A DNA stretch of 64,000 bases, taken from assembly GCA_039198225.1 (NCBI GenBank), contig JBCCTQ010000016.1, positions 1-64,000 on the forward strand, written 5' to 3'. This DNA is from JASJAR01 sp039198225 (GTDB lineage Bacteria > Pseudomonadota > Alphaproteobacteria > Rhodobacterales > Rhodobacteraceae). Shown here piece by piece: positions 44,504 through 52,872 of the stretch. The position numbers and the translations under genes were made by a program. The notes beneath the pieces are model-generated. The model had not been told where the DNA came from. It saw nothing but the letters and a program-made list of their open reading frames with translations, and searched no databases. The first letter of the stretch is position 1. The number at the start of each line of letters is the position of its first letter.

Positions 44504-45273
44504 GCGGCAAAAAAGAGTTCTGTGAGGAGGAAATTGGCGGCAAGTATCATCACGCTCGCCGCCACCACCGCCGATTTCGTGGCCCGCCCCACGCCCTGGG
44601 CACCGCGGCCGGAATTCATACCGAAATAGCAGCCCATAAGTGCAGCGAGAAACCCAAAGACCGCGCCTTTGGCAAGCGACGAGACGATGTCGAGCCATTC
44701 GAGGAAATCGATCGTGTTGGTCATGTAAGTCGCCGCATTAAAGCCGAGGCGCCCGGTGCCCACGAACCAGCCCCCGAGGATGCCGATCGCGTCACCGATG
44801 GCCACGAGGATGGGCATGACGAGGGTCGCTGCAAGAACCCGGGGGAGGGTCAAATACTTCATCGGATCGGTCGAAAGGGTGACAAGGGCGTCGATCTGCT
44901 CGGTCACCTTCATCGTCGCGATCTCAGCGGCAATCGAGGACGTGACCCGGGCCGCGATCATCAGCCCCACGAGGACCGGCCCCAATTCCCGCACCATGCC
45001 GATGGCCACGATTTGCGGCACCACCGCTTCTGCCGAGAACCGCGCACCACCCGCAAAGATCTGCAATGCTAAGGCGCCACCGGTAAAGATCGTCGTCAAC
45101 CCCACGACCGGCAACGAGAAGTACCCGATATTGAGCACGGCCGAGAGAAATTCCCTCGGGTAGTACGGCGGCCGGATCAGATGGCTCACGGTCTCCAAGG
45201 CAAAGAGCGCTATGCTCCCGATGGCCGCGAGCATGCCTGCCACCGGGGCGCCCAAAGCGCCGAGCGCCCTCAC
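44500..45273 (-). CDS. mlaE: Lipid-transport ABC permease MlaE
   Basis: A 257-residue MlaE permease with five to six membrane helices. Family segments LTTIFTGGALALQIFAGGARF, ELGPVLVGLMIAARVTSSIAAEIATMKVTEQIDAL and DPMKYLTLPRVLAATLVMPIL are clear. It overlaps both neighbours (alr upstream, mlaF downstream) by four bases, so all three are likely one transcript. It would work with MlaF and an MCE protein coded elsewhere. Confidence 0.93.
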   Translation of the reverse strand: MRALGALGAPVAGMLAAIGSIALFALETVSHLIRPPYYPREFLSAVLNIGYFSLPVVGLTTIFTGGALALQIFAGGARFSAEAVVPQIVAIGMVRELGPVLVGLMIAARVTSSIAAEIATMKVTEQIDALVTLSTDPMKYLTLPRVLAATLVMPILVAIGDAIGILGGWFVGTGRLGFNAATYMTNTIDFLEWLDIVSSLAKGAVFGFLAALMGCYFGMNSGRGAQGVGRATKSAVVAASVMILAANFLLTELFFAA

Positions 45274-46307
45274 CGGATCACCCGTTCGTAGCGTGCCCCG
45301 AGGGAGGTCAGGATCTCATAGCCGATCGTGCCTGCGGCCTCGGCCAGGACGTCGACGCCCTGGTCGGGGCCAAGTAGCTCCATGTCGATGGGTTCAGCGT
45401 CAAGATCGGTGATGTCGACGGTGATAAGATCCATCGAGACCCGCCCGACGACGGGGCAAGGCACCCCTCCGGCAAAGACCTGGGCGCGCCCGCCCATGGC
45501 CCGGATCAGCCCGTCGGCATAGCCTGCGGCAATGGTCGCGATCCGGCTCGGGCGCGCTGCGGTCCAGCTGTTGCCGTAGCCCACGGTTTCGCCTTGGGTA
45601 AGATCGCGGATCTGGATCACCGGGACAGTGAGAGTCACAACCGGGGCGGCGGCCTCAAAAGGAACCCCCCCATAAAGCCCGATCCCAGGCCGGACGAGGT
45701 CGAAATGATAGGCTTCGCCCAAAAGCGTTCCCCCGGTCGCGGCCAGAGAGAGCGGGGCGTCAACGCCCTCGACCAATTCCCGGAAGACGCCGAGCTGGGC
45801 GCCGTTCATCGCATCCTTGGGATCATCGGCCGAGGCCAGATGGCTCATCACCAAGCGCGGCCCCAAAGGAAGGACCCGGTCGCGGATATGGCTCCAATCG
45901 GCCGGTTCAAGGCCGAGGCGGTTCATGCCCGTGTCGAGTTGAATCCCAAAGGCGCGGCCCGGCAGATGGTCGAGATGGCGGCCCACCTGTTCGGGTGAAT
46001 TGAGAAGCGGGACCAGGTCCGCGCCGTCAATTAGCGCGGTATCGCCCGCCATGTGGCCCGAAAAAACAAAGATCTCCGGTCCCGGTCCCAAAGCCTCACG
46101 GACCTTTTGGCCTTCTTCCGCTATTGCCACGAAAAACCGCTTGGCCCCGGCCTCAGCCAGGGCCTCGGACACTGGCCCCGCACCCAGTCCATAACAATCG
46201 GCCTTCACGACTGCCCCGGTCTCGACCGAACGAGCCGAAAGCCGATCCAGGGCGCGCCAATTGGCGACGATGGCGGGGCGGTCGATGGTCAGCCGGGCAG
46301 TTCCCAT
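45270..46307 (-). CDS. alr: Alanine racemase
   Basis: A 345-residue PLP enzyme making D-alanine for peptidoglycan. The PLP lysine lies in AVVKADCYGLGA near residue 35, and the second catalytic base Tyr in ETVGYGNSWTA near residue 245. The C-terminal beta domain ends with LGARYERVIR. It overlaps mlaE by four bases; alr next to mlaE-mlaF recurs in Rhodobacterales, though no biochemical link is known. Length is slightly short but normal for alphaproteobacteria. Confidence 0.94.
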   Translation of the reverse strand: MGTARLTIDRPAIVANWRALDRLSARSVETGAVVKADCYGLGAGPVSEALAEAGAKRFFVAIAEEGQKVREALGPGPEIFVFSGHMAGDTALIDGADLVPLLNSPEQVGRHLDHLPGRAFGIQLDTGMNRLGLEPADWSHIRDRVLPLGPRLVMSHLASADDPKDAMNGAQLGVFRELVEGVDAPLSLAATGGTLLGEAYHFDLVRPGIGLYGGVPFEAAAPVVTLTVPVIQIRDLTQGETVGYGNSWTAARPSRIATIAAGYADGLIRAMGGRAQVFAGGVPCPVVGRVSMDLITVDITDLDAEPIDMELLGPDQGVDVLAEAAGTIGYEILTSLGARYERVIR

Positions 46308-46393
46308 GGGCCGGTTCTGCCGAAGCCAGGGCGGAGGTCAAGGCGAAAGGCTCGAGTGCGGCGGGCCGATCCCCTTCGTGCCGCAACCCCGCC

Positions 46394-46452
46394 CTTCATC
46401 CTGGCCAAAATACTCCGGGGGAGCGCGCCCGGCGCGCGGGGGCAGCGCCCCC
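46394..46452 (+). repeat. Dispersed intergenic repeat, copy D (longest)
   Basis: CTTCATCCTGGCCAAAATAC plus TCC, then a GC-rich tail holding two nested palindromes: GCGCGCCCGGCGCGC and GGGGGCAGCGCCCCC. This is the fullest of the four copies. It lies between the rhomboid and alr genes on the minus-strand side. Elements of this shape are abundant between genes in Rhodobacterales. Confidence 0.75.
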
Positions 46453-46460
46453 GATCTGCC

Positions 46461-47117
46461 CTATCCGGTGGTGCCGCGTTTCGGTTCGACAAACACCGCC
46501 GCCGCCCACCCGGCGACAAAACCTCCAAGATGGGTTTGCCAGGCCAAAAGCCCGTCCATCACCCACCAGAGGACAAGGTTTAAAAGCACCAGCACCGCCA
46601 CCGCCCGCCCCACGGGCCAAAGCGACAGGGCAAAATCCGCACGTTCCAAGAAGTCCCAGGCCAGGATCGCGCCCGCGAGCCCGAAAAGCGCCCCTGAGGC
46701 TCCCACCATGGGACGAAGATCCGGCGCCAAAAGCCCAAATGCCACGGCCCCGCCAAGAATGGCCGCCCCGTAGATCGCCAAAAACCGCCAGGCCCCGCCC
46801 CGCAGGATCACCGCTCGGCCCAGGGAGTAGAGCGTGATCATATTGACCGTGTAGTGGAGGAGCGAGCCGTGGAGGAACCCATAGGTCAGAAACATCGCCG
46901 CCGGTTGGGCCGGATAATTGGCCTGCCAGCTTCCCAAGAGCCCAGGCCAGAACGCGCCGTATTCGAGGGCCAGTGACCGGAGTGCTGCCGGCCGGATCCC
47001 GATACCGCCACCCAGAAGAATTACCGCCTCCACAAGCCCCATCCCGAGGATGAGAACGATGATCACCCAGCCTCCGGGGCCAGGTCCGACCACGGCGTCG
47101 CTCGTTCGGGGAACCAT
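46461..47117 (-). CDS. Rhomboid family intramembrane serine protease
   Basis: A 218-residue protein with six predicted helices. The catalytic dyad is visible: Ser in GASGALFGLAGAI (near residue 140) and His in THLGGFVAGW (near residue 200); HGSLLHYTVNMITLYSLG carries the helix 2 His-Asn that support the oxyanion. It therefore looks active. Substrate is unknown. The next gene upstream, the HisD-family gene, is divergent from it. Confidence 0.9.
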   Translation of the reverse strand: MVPRTSDAVVGPGPGGWVIIVLILGMGLVEAVILLGGGIGIRPAALRSLALEYGAFWPGLLGSWQANYPAQPAAMFLTYGFLHGSLLHYTVNMITLYSLGRAVILRGGAWRFLAIYGAAILGGAVAFGLLAPDLRPMVGASGALFGLAGAILAWDFLERADFALSLWPVGRAVAVLVLLNLVLWWVMDGLLAWQTHLGGFVAGWAAAVFVEPKRGTTG

Positions 47118-47178
47118 GGCGCGACCCTGGTCGCCCGGGCTGGGAAAGGCAAGGGGACGGGGCGCGACGACGGCCCGC

Positions 47179-47194
47179 TTGCATACGTATTCAA
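47179..47194. promoter_or_regulatory. Palindrome upstream of the HisD-family gene
   Basis: TTGCATACGTATTCAA is a near-perfect 16-base palindrome (7 of 8 pairs) with ATACGTAT at its centre, 41 bases before the HisD-family ATG. It has the size and symmetry of a GntR- or LacI-family operator. No matching regulator gene is adjacent. Confidence 0.4.
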
Positions 47195-47234
47195 AATCGA
47201 TATCCTCAGGTCGAAAGATGCGAAAGGGCGCGCC

Positions 47235-48563
47235 ATGGCCATCACCTATCTCAAAGAAGGAAAGCCCGATGCGGAGCGGGCCGAAGACGACGCGAAAGTT
47301 CGCTCGATCGTCGAAACCACGCTCCGGGAGATCGAGGCGGGCGGCGATGGGGCGGTGCGGTCCCTATCGGAAAAGTTCGACGGCTATGCGCCACAGCGGT
47401 TCCGTCTCAGTCAAGACGAGATCGATGGGCTGATCGGACAACTCTCGAGCCGCGAACTTGCGGATATCAAGTTTGCCCAAGAACAGGTCGTGGCTTTTGC
47501 CCGGGCCCAGCGGGCCTCGATGACCGATATCGAAGTCGAAACGATGCCGGGCGTCATCCTCGGCCATAAGAACATCCCGGTCCAATCTGTGGGGTGTTAT
47601 GTGCCGGGAGGCAAGTTTCCGATGGTGGCCTCTGCCCATATGTCGGTGGCGACAGCCTCAGTGGCCGGGGTGCCCCGGATCGTGGCCTCGACCCCGCCCT
47701 TCGAAGGCAAGCCCAATCCGGGCGTCATCGCAGCCATGCACCTAGGCGGTGCCCACGAGATCTACGTCCTCGGCGGGATCCAGGCTGTGGGGGCCATGGC
47801 GCTCGGCACCGAGACCCTCGATCCGGTCCATATGCTCGTCGGCCCCGGCAACGCCTTTGTCGCCGAGGCCAAGCGCCAGCTTTACGGCCGGGTGGGGATC
47901 GACCTCTTTGCCGGGCCGACCGAGACCATGGTGATCGCCGACGAGACCGTCGATGGCGAGATCTGCGCCACGGATCTTCTGGGCCAGGCCGAGCACGGTT
48001 ACAATTCTCCGGCTGTTCTCGTGACCAATTCCGAGAAGCTCGCCAAAGACACGCTCGCCGAGATAGACCGGATCCTCGCGATCCTCCCCACCGCCGACAC
48101 GGCGCGGACCTCTTGGGAGGATTACGGCGAGGTCATCGTCTGTGACACCTACGACGAGATGCTCGAAGTGGCCGACGATATCGCCTCGGAACATGTTCAG
48201 GTCATGACTGACCGGGATGATTGGTTTCTCGAGAACATGACGTCTTACGGAGCGCTTTTCCTTGGACCTCGCACCAACGTGGCCAATGGCGACAAGGTCA
48301 TCGGCACCAACCACACGCTCCCCACCAAGAAGGCCGGCCGCTAGACCGGCGGGCTCTGGGTCGGGAAATTCCTCAAAACCCATAGCTACCAAAAAGTCCT
48401 GACGGACGAGGCCGCCACATTGATCGGGGAATACGGCTCCCGCCTTTGCATGCTCGAAGGCTTCGTGGGCCATGCCGAACAATGCAACATCCGTGTCCGC
48501 CGCTATGGCGGGATCAACGTGCCCTACGGGACCGGGGCACCCTACCGGGAGGCCGCAGAATGA
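47235..48563 (+). pseudogene. Histidinol-dehydrogenase-family gene interrupted by an amber codon
   Basis: The frame codes 369 residues and then meets TAG at 48342-48344, but continues in the same frame for 72 more codons of clear HisD-family sequence to TGA at 48561-48563. A Tyr codon (TAC) is expected in the KKAGR-Y-TGGLW context, so one base explains the stop. Present before the stop: LGQAEHG (zinc Gln and His), ASEHVQVM (catalytic Glu-His), NGDKVIGTNHTLPT. Lost after it: MLEGFVGHAEQ, whose His matches the C-terminal zinc ligand. The truncated product should be inactive. Relatives with this sequence style include HpsN, the sulfopropanediol dehydrogenase; true histidine-pathway HisD is less likely given the neighbours. 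A sequencing error is possible. Confidence 0.85.
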
Positions 48564-49540
48564 AAGACGGAAACGTAATGAGCCAAGCCGAGCTCGAAAA
48601 GCGCATCGTGCGCTACGGCGATCTGATCCCTTGCCGCACCGCCTTTATCGATGCCCATACGCCGGGCTCGGACCAAAAGGAAAACTTTACGATCATCGGG
48701 GGCGGGGTGTCGGAAGCGGCCGACCAGCATGTCCATATCGTCGATACGCCGGGCTTCAATATCGGCGCGGCTGGCCAGCCGCCGAAATGCCGGAACTCGC
48801 TCCATACCCACCACACGGCAGAGGTGTTTTTCGTGCTCAAAGGCCGGTGGCGGTTTTTCTGGGGCCGCTACGGGACTGCGGGCGAAGTGGTGCTCGAAGA
48901 GGGCGATATCTTTAATATCCCGACAGACGTGTTCCGGGGTTTTGAGAATATCGGCAATGATTACGGGATGATCATGGCGATCCTCGGCGGCGACGATGCC
49001 GGGGGCGGCGTCGATTGGGCACCGCAAGTTATCGAAGAGGCCGGGGCCCATGGCCTGGTCCTGGGCGAGAACGGCAAGCTCTATGACACCAAGAAGGGGG
49101 CCTCGCTCCCCGAGGGCGTGGGTCCGATGCCACTTTTGACCGAGGAAGAATTGAAAGCCTTCCCCGAAACCCCCGCAACAGATGTCGTGCCCCGCTGGGT
49201 GGCCCGCTATTGGGACATGATGGCGCGCGCAGCCAAGGCGCCAGCTCGCGTGATCGGCGACGGTGCGATGATCCACGACAAGCCCGGTTTCGAGGTCGAA
49301 TTTCTGACGCGGGGCTCGGTGACGCCCGAACCCAAAACGATTGCGGCCCATGAGGTGTTGATGGTCGTCAAAGGCCATTGGCGGGTGAGTGTGGACGGGG
49401 CGGAAACCGCGCTCGCACCTGGCGACACGCTTTTGGCTGCCCCGGGCGCAGAGGTGGGGCTCACTCCGTCTATGACCGGCGAGGCGAGCCTTTACCGGGT
49501 GCGCGCCACGGCGGATGCGGCGGGGCCGACGCACCATTGA
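48560..49540 (+). CDS. Bicupin protein coupled to the HisD-family gene
   Basis: A 326-residue protein with two cupin domains. The first has the metal-binding pattern HTHHTAEVFFVLKGRWRF and then GDIFNIPTDVFRGFEN; the second, near the C-terminus, has AHEVLMVVKGHWRV and GDTLLAAPGAEVG but lacks the full set of histidines. The ATG overlaps the TGA that ends the full-length HisD frame, so it evolved for coupled translation. A second possible start is 48578 (MSQAELEK). Gentisate-dioxygenase-like and other bicupins share this layout; I cannot name a substrate. The stalled upstream frame may lower its translation. Confidence 0.8.
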   Translation: MKDGNVMSQAELEKRIVRYGDLIPCRTAFIDAHTPGSDQKENFTIIGGGVSEAADQHVHIVDTPGFNIGAAGQPPKCRNSLHTHHTAEVFFVLKGRWRFFWGRYGTAGEVVLEEGDIFNIPTDVFRGFENIGNDYGMIMAILGGDDAGGGVDWAPQVIEEAGAHGLVLGENGKLYDTKKGASLPEGVGPMPLLTEEELKAFPETPATDVVPRWVARYWDMMARAAKAPARVIGDGAMIHDKPGFEVEFLTRGSVTPEPKTIAAHEVLMVVKGHWRVSVDGAETALAPGDTLLAAPGAEVGLTPSMTGEASLYRVRATADAAGPTHH

Positions 49541-49561
49541 GTTAATCTGAGTTAGGCTGGC

Positions 49562-49589
49562 GGGCGGGATGCCAGGTTGAAACCCGCCC
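49562..49589 (+). repeat. REP-like hairpin after the bicupin gene
   Basis: GGGCGGG (49562-49568) pairs with CCCGCCC (49583-49589) around a 14-base loop containing GGTTGAAA, and is followed by TACG. The pattern 'GTTGAAACCCGCCCTACG' recalls widespread proteobacterial intergenic repeats. It could end the HisD/bicupin transcript. The rest of the roughly 300-base gap to the HNH gene contains the promoter at 49750 and nothing else I can support. Confidence 0.5.
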
Positions 49590-49749
49590 TACGCTTCGCT
49601 TGGCCCATGCCCGACCCGCCTCGACGGGGGCAGGATGGCGTGTCTCGGCGCTTGAATTCTCAGGCTGGCGCCATTTTCGGCAACCGCGACTGTCACCGCG
49701 CTGTCATGAACCGGGGTTAACCCTCCGCCAAACGACAAATCCATGGGGC

Positions 49750-49777
49750 TTGTCAGGCGGCAAACGCCATATATAGT
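49750..49777 (+). promoter_or_regulatory. Sigma-70-type promoter candidate for the HNH gene
   Basis: TTGTCA (49750-49755), a 16-base spacer, and TATAGT (49772-49777) closely fit a housekeeping promoter. Transcription would start about 55 bases before the HNH gene. Confidence 0.5.
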
Positions 49778-49838
49778 TTAGCCAACCGGGGCGGTCCCCC
49801 CGCCGTGGACGGGAACCGAGGCTGAGGCATACGGGCGG

Positions 49839-50423
49839 ATGGACATCGAATTCAGGACGAGTTTTGTGCGCGAGCCGACCTCGCTTCGCCATCACCCGGC
49901 GCTGGTCCTCAACGCCGATTATCGCCCGCTCTCCTACTACCCGCTCTCGCTTTGGCCTTGGCAGGACGCCGTCAAAGCCGCCTGGCTCGACCGCGTCGAT
50001 ATCGTGGCCGAATATGACGAGGTCGTCCGTTCGCCCTCGACCGAGATCCGGATCCCCTCGGTTGTGGTCCTCAAAGACTACATCAAGCCCCAAAAGCGCG
50101 TGGCCTTCACCCGCTTCAACCTTTTTCTGCGGGACGAGTTTGCCTGCCAATATTGCGGCTCAAAAGGCGAATTGACCTTCGACCACGTGGTGCCCCGCTC
50201 CCGCGGCGGGACAACGACCTGGGAGAACGTCGTCGCGGCCTGCGCGCGGTGCAACCTTCGGAAAGGTTCGCGAAGCCTTAGGCAGGCGGGTCTCAGCCTT
50301 CGACGCTCGCCCCGCCAGCCCGGGGCGGAAGAGTTGCGTAACCAGGGCCGGAAGTTCCCGCCGAACCATCTCCATGCGACTTGGCTCGACTTTCTCTATT
50401 GGGACGCCGAACTCGAGGCCTGA
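49839..50423 (+). CDS. HNH endonuclease family protein
   Basis: A 194-residue protein. The HNH motif is complete: CQYCGSKGELTFDHVVPRSR holds the first CxxC and the catalytic His, followed by GGTTTWENVVAACARCNLRKG with the Asn-adjacent region and second CxxC. The N-terminal half (ALVLNADYRPLSYYPLSLW, then the WQDAV segment) is the conserved domain of a small HNH family common in alphaproteobacteria and cyanobacteria. It stands alone with its own promoter, not in a restriction or phage context. Role is unknown. Confidence 0.85.
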   Translation: MDIEFRTSFVREPTSLRHHPALVLNADYRPLSYYPLSLWPWQDAVKAAWLDRVDIVAEYDEVVRSPSTEIRIPSVVVLKDYIKPQKRVAFTRFNLFLRDEFACQYCGSKGELTFDHVVPRSRGGTTTWENVVAACARCNLRKGSRSLRQAGLSLRRSPRQPGAEELRNQGRKFPPNHLHATWLDFLYWDAELEA

Positions 50424-50426
50424 GGG

Positions 50427-51638
50427 CTAAATCCCGCTATCGGTCCGCAAGGAAAACCCGTTGCCCCGGAGCGTGCCCACGATCTCTTCCACGTGGTGGC
50501 GGTCCCGCGCTTCGATGACCACTTCAAGCTCGGCTTGTTTGAGTGCGACGGTCTGCATCATGCGCTGGTGGATCACCTCGATCACATTGGCCCCACTCTC
50601 GCCAATGATCCGCGAAATGTCCGAAAGTTGCCCCGGCGTGTCGGCGATCTCGAAGGTGAGGCGCGCGATCCGTCCGTCGCGGACAAGACCCCGGAGGATC
50701 AGGGTCGATAAAAGCCGGGAATCGATGTTGCCGCCGCAGATGACGAGCCCGACCTTTTTGCCGCGATAGGCGGCGAGGTTTTTCTTGATCACGGCCAAGC
50801 CTGCGCCGGGCGCCCCTTCGACCACCAGTTTTTCATTCGACAAAAGATCGAAAACCGCGTCTTCGATCTCGACTTCCGTGGCGCTGTCTACCCGGTCGAC
50901 GAGGTTCTTGATGATCTCCACATTCGCTGCGGAAGGTTCTTTTACAGCGATCCCTTCGGCCAAGGTTTGGCCGCCGAAATGGGTATCGCCCCGGTCAAAC
51001 CGCGCCTTTACTGCGTCGAACAACACGGCCTGGGCACCGACCAAAGTGATATCGGGTTTGAGGCCCTTGGCGGCCACGGCCATCCCGGCCAGAAGCCCGC
51101 CGCCGCCGATAGGTACGACGATCGCGTCAAGAAACGGAGCGTCTTCAAGCATCTCGAGCGCCACCGTGCCCTGGCCCGCCGCAATTGCAGCGTCATCGAA
51201 TGGGTGGACGACGGTGAGGCCCCTTTTTTCGGCCAGATCTAAGGTGAATTGGACGCTCTCGTCGAATTCCTTGCCGTGGAGTACGACTTCGGCCCCAAAG
51301 TCCTCAGTCCGTTTGGCTTTGTTAAAGGGCGTGCCTTCCGGCATCACGATCACTGACGGAATGCCGAGCCGAGAGGCGTGATAGGCCACCCCTTGCGCGT
51401 GATTGCCGGCCGAAAAGGCGATGACGCCCGCCCTTCTCTGTTCTTCGGTCAAGGTCAGAAGCTTGTTGAGTGAGCCACGGGCCTTGAACGAATTGGTGTG
51501 CTGGAGATTTTCGAGTTTGAGATAGAGGTCGATGTCCAACTGGAGCGAAAGGCGGCTTGCGCGGATGATCGGGGTCCGGATCGTCGCATCGGCGATGACT
51601 TTATGGGCCTCGACCACGCTCTCATAGGTCAATGTCAT
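50427..51638 (-). CDS. ilvA: Threonine ammonia-lyase (threonine dehydratase)
   Basis: A 403-residue PLP enzyme turning threonine to 2-oxobutanoate. The PLP lysine is in NSFKARGSLNKL near residue 56, the phosphate-binding loop is VPIGGGGLLAGMA, and a single ACT domain forms the C-terminus (from LTFEIADTPGQLSDISRIIG). One ACT domain with a shorter length is the TdcB/catabolic-like form found in alphaproteobacteria rather than the two-domain E. coli IlvA. I start at the ATG of MTLTYESVVEAH. It converges with the HNH gene, three bases apart. Confidence 0.92.
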   Translation of the reverse strand: MTLTYESVVEAHKVIADATIRTPIIRASRLSLQLDIDLYLKLENLQHTNSFKARGSLNKLLTLTEEQRRAGVIAFSAGNHAQGVAYHASRLGIPSVIVMPEGTPFNKAKRTEDFGAEVVLHGKEFDESVQFTLDLAEKRGLTVVHPFDDAAIAAGQGTVALEMLEDAPFLDAIVVPIGGGGLLAGMAVAAKGLKPDITLVGAQAVLFDAVKARFDRGDTHFGGQTLAEGIAVKEPSAANVEIIKNLVDRVDSATEVEIEDAVFDLLSNEKLVVEGAPGAGLAVIKKNLAAYRGKKVGLVICGGNIDSRLLSTLILRGLVRDGRIARLTFEIADTPGQLSDISRIIGESGANVIEVIHQRMMQTVALKQAELEVVIEARDRHHVEEIVGTLRGNGFSLRTDSGI

Positions 51639-51824
51639 GGGCCGCCTCCCGGCTCTTTCCGTCCGCCGTCTTTGCGGCCTCGCGTCCCTGGCGTGGGGGG
51701 CGGGGCTTGTCAACCTGGACCGGGGCGGATGTGCAAATGGCCAAATGTCTCAGACGTGACGGCCCTGCCGGGTGTTCAAAGGGCAGCAGGGGCCTTAAGT
51801 GCCCAAGGTCAATCGGGGCGGGAG

Positions 51825-52736
51825 ATGCGACGGGTGCTCATTTACATTCTCGGCGGGTTTGCCGCCTTGGCGCTCGGCCTGGCGGTGAACCATCTGAGGC
51901 TCGCCACCGCGGCCGGTCCGCCGCCCAAAGCGGCCGAAAGCCTCCGGATCGCGAGCTACAACGTCCATTACATCGTGATGAACTGGGAAACCGGACGTTG
52001 GTCAGTGGGCGATTTCGAGCGCCGGAAAGGGCCGATGGACGCCACGTTCAAGGCGCTCGACACCGATCTGATCGCGTTTCAAGAAATGGAGAGTTTCCGG
52101 TGGGGGGGCGGCGACGGCGCCAACCTCGCGCGGGATTGGCTCTTGGCCGAGAACCCAAGCTACGGCGCCGCGGCCGTGGGGCCGGTGGAGGAATATCCCT
52201 CGACCCAGCCGATCTTCTACCGAAAGGATCGTCTGGAACCCGTTGAGCAAACGTTCTTTTTCTTCTCCGAGACCCCGGACGTGATCTATTCGCGGACCTT
52301 CAACGGCTCGTTCCCGGCATTTGCGTCTGTCGTTCAGTTTCGCGACCTGACCACGGGTGCTCTGTTCCGCGTCATCAACATACATACCGATTATGCCAGC
52401 CGGGAGAATCGGCGCCGCTCGATCGACCTCGTGGCCGAGCGGGCCGCACCCTGGATCGCGGCCGGCGAGACGGTGTTTCTCGTCGGGGATTTCAATGCAC
52501 TTTGGGGATCGCGCTTGCAAAAGCGCCTCGAACGGGAAGGGTTTTCCTTCCTAAGGGCCCCCAAGGCGACATTCCATTTCGACCGCGGGCTCCATTTGTT
52601 CGCCGCAATCGACCATATCGCGTTTTTCGGCGCGGCACGGCCTGTCGCCAGCCCTATGGTTTTTCAGAAAAAACTCGGCGCAGCTTGGCCGACGGATCAC
52701 TATCCACTACTTGCGGATTTCATGCTCGGAGAGTGA
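51825..52736 (+). CDS. Endonuclease/exonuclease/phosphatase family protein with membrane anchor
   Basis: A 303-residue protein. Residues 1-25 form a membrane anchor or signal (VLIYILGGFAALALGLAV), and the rest is an exonuclease III/DNase I-like fold: RIASYNVHYIV (metal/Asn), LDTDLIAFQEMESF (Glu), VFLVGDFNALWGS (Asp-Asn) and AAWPTDHYPLLADF (catalytic Asp-His). All active-site residues are kept. It is therefore exported or membrane-tethered; nuclease, phosphodiesterase or phosphatase activity is possible. A GGGAG ribosome site precedes the chosen ATG. Confidence 0.82.
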   Translation: MRRVLIYILGGFAALALGLAVNHLRLATAAGPPPKAAESLRIASYNVHYIVMNWETGRWSVGDFERRKGPMDATFKALDTDLIAFQEMESFRWGGGDGANLARDWLLAENPSYGAAAVGPVEEYPSTQPIFYRKDRLEPVEQTFFFFSETPDVIYSRTFNGSFPAFASVVQFRDLTTGALFRVINIHTDYASRENRRRSIDLVAERAAPWIAAGETVFLVGDFNALWGSRLQKRLEREGFSFLRAPKATFHFDRGLHLFAAIDHIAFFGAARPVASPMVFQKKLGAAWPTDHYPLLADFMLGE

Positions 52737-52801
52737 CCGCGCCCTGATTGTCGCCATGCCTTTCAGGCGATCCCATTTCCATCGCCGGGACAGCTTGACC
52801 T

Positions 52802-52817
52802 ATGTTTACGTAAACAT
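52802..52817. promoter_or_regulatory. Operator-like palindrome before the threonate operon
   Basis: ATGTTTACGTAAACAT is a perfect 16-base palindrome directly after TTGACC (52795-52800), a good -35 box; a weak TACCCA would be -10 at 17-base spacing. The palindrome fills the spacer, so a bound repressor would block RNA polymerase. TTTACGTAAA centres are seen with LacI- and GntR-family regulators. The ltnD ATG is 56 bases further on. Confidence 0.6.
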
Positions 52818-52872
52818 TACCCATGGGGCAACGCGGTAACGTATGCATTGGCCGCGAAAAACGGGGGACCGC

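Noticed and set aside
48342..48344. Pyrrolysine or general amber recoding as the explanation of the internal TAG.
   Set aside because: TAG ends several normal genes in the window (aglG, DUF4167 gene, zapA, marR, otnI) and RF1 is present; no pyl genes are seen. A one-base mutation is simpler, although suppression is not excluded.
49541..49838. A possible small gene in the gap before the HNH nuclease.
   Set aside because: No frame with a start and ribosome site of useful length; the gap is explained by a REP-like hairpin and a promoter.
49839..50423. The HNH protein as part of a restriction or homing system.
   Set aside because: No methyltransferase, intron or phage context; it belongs to a widespread stand-alone HNH family.
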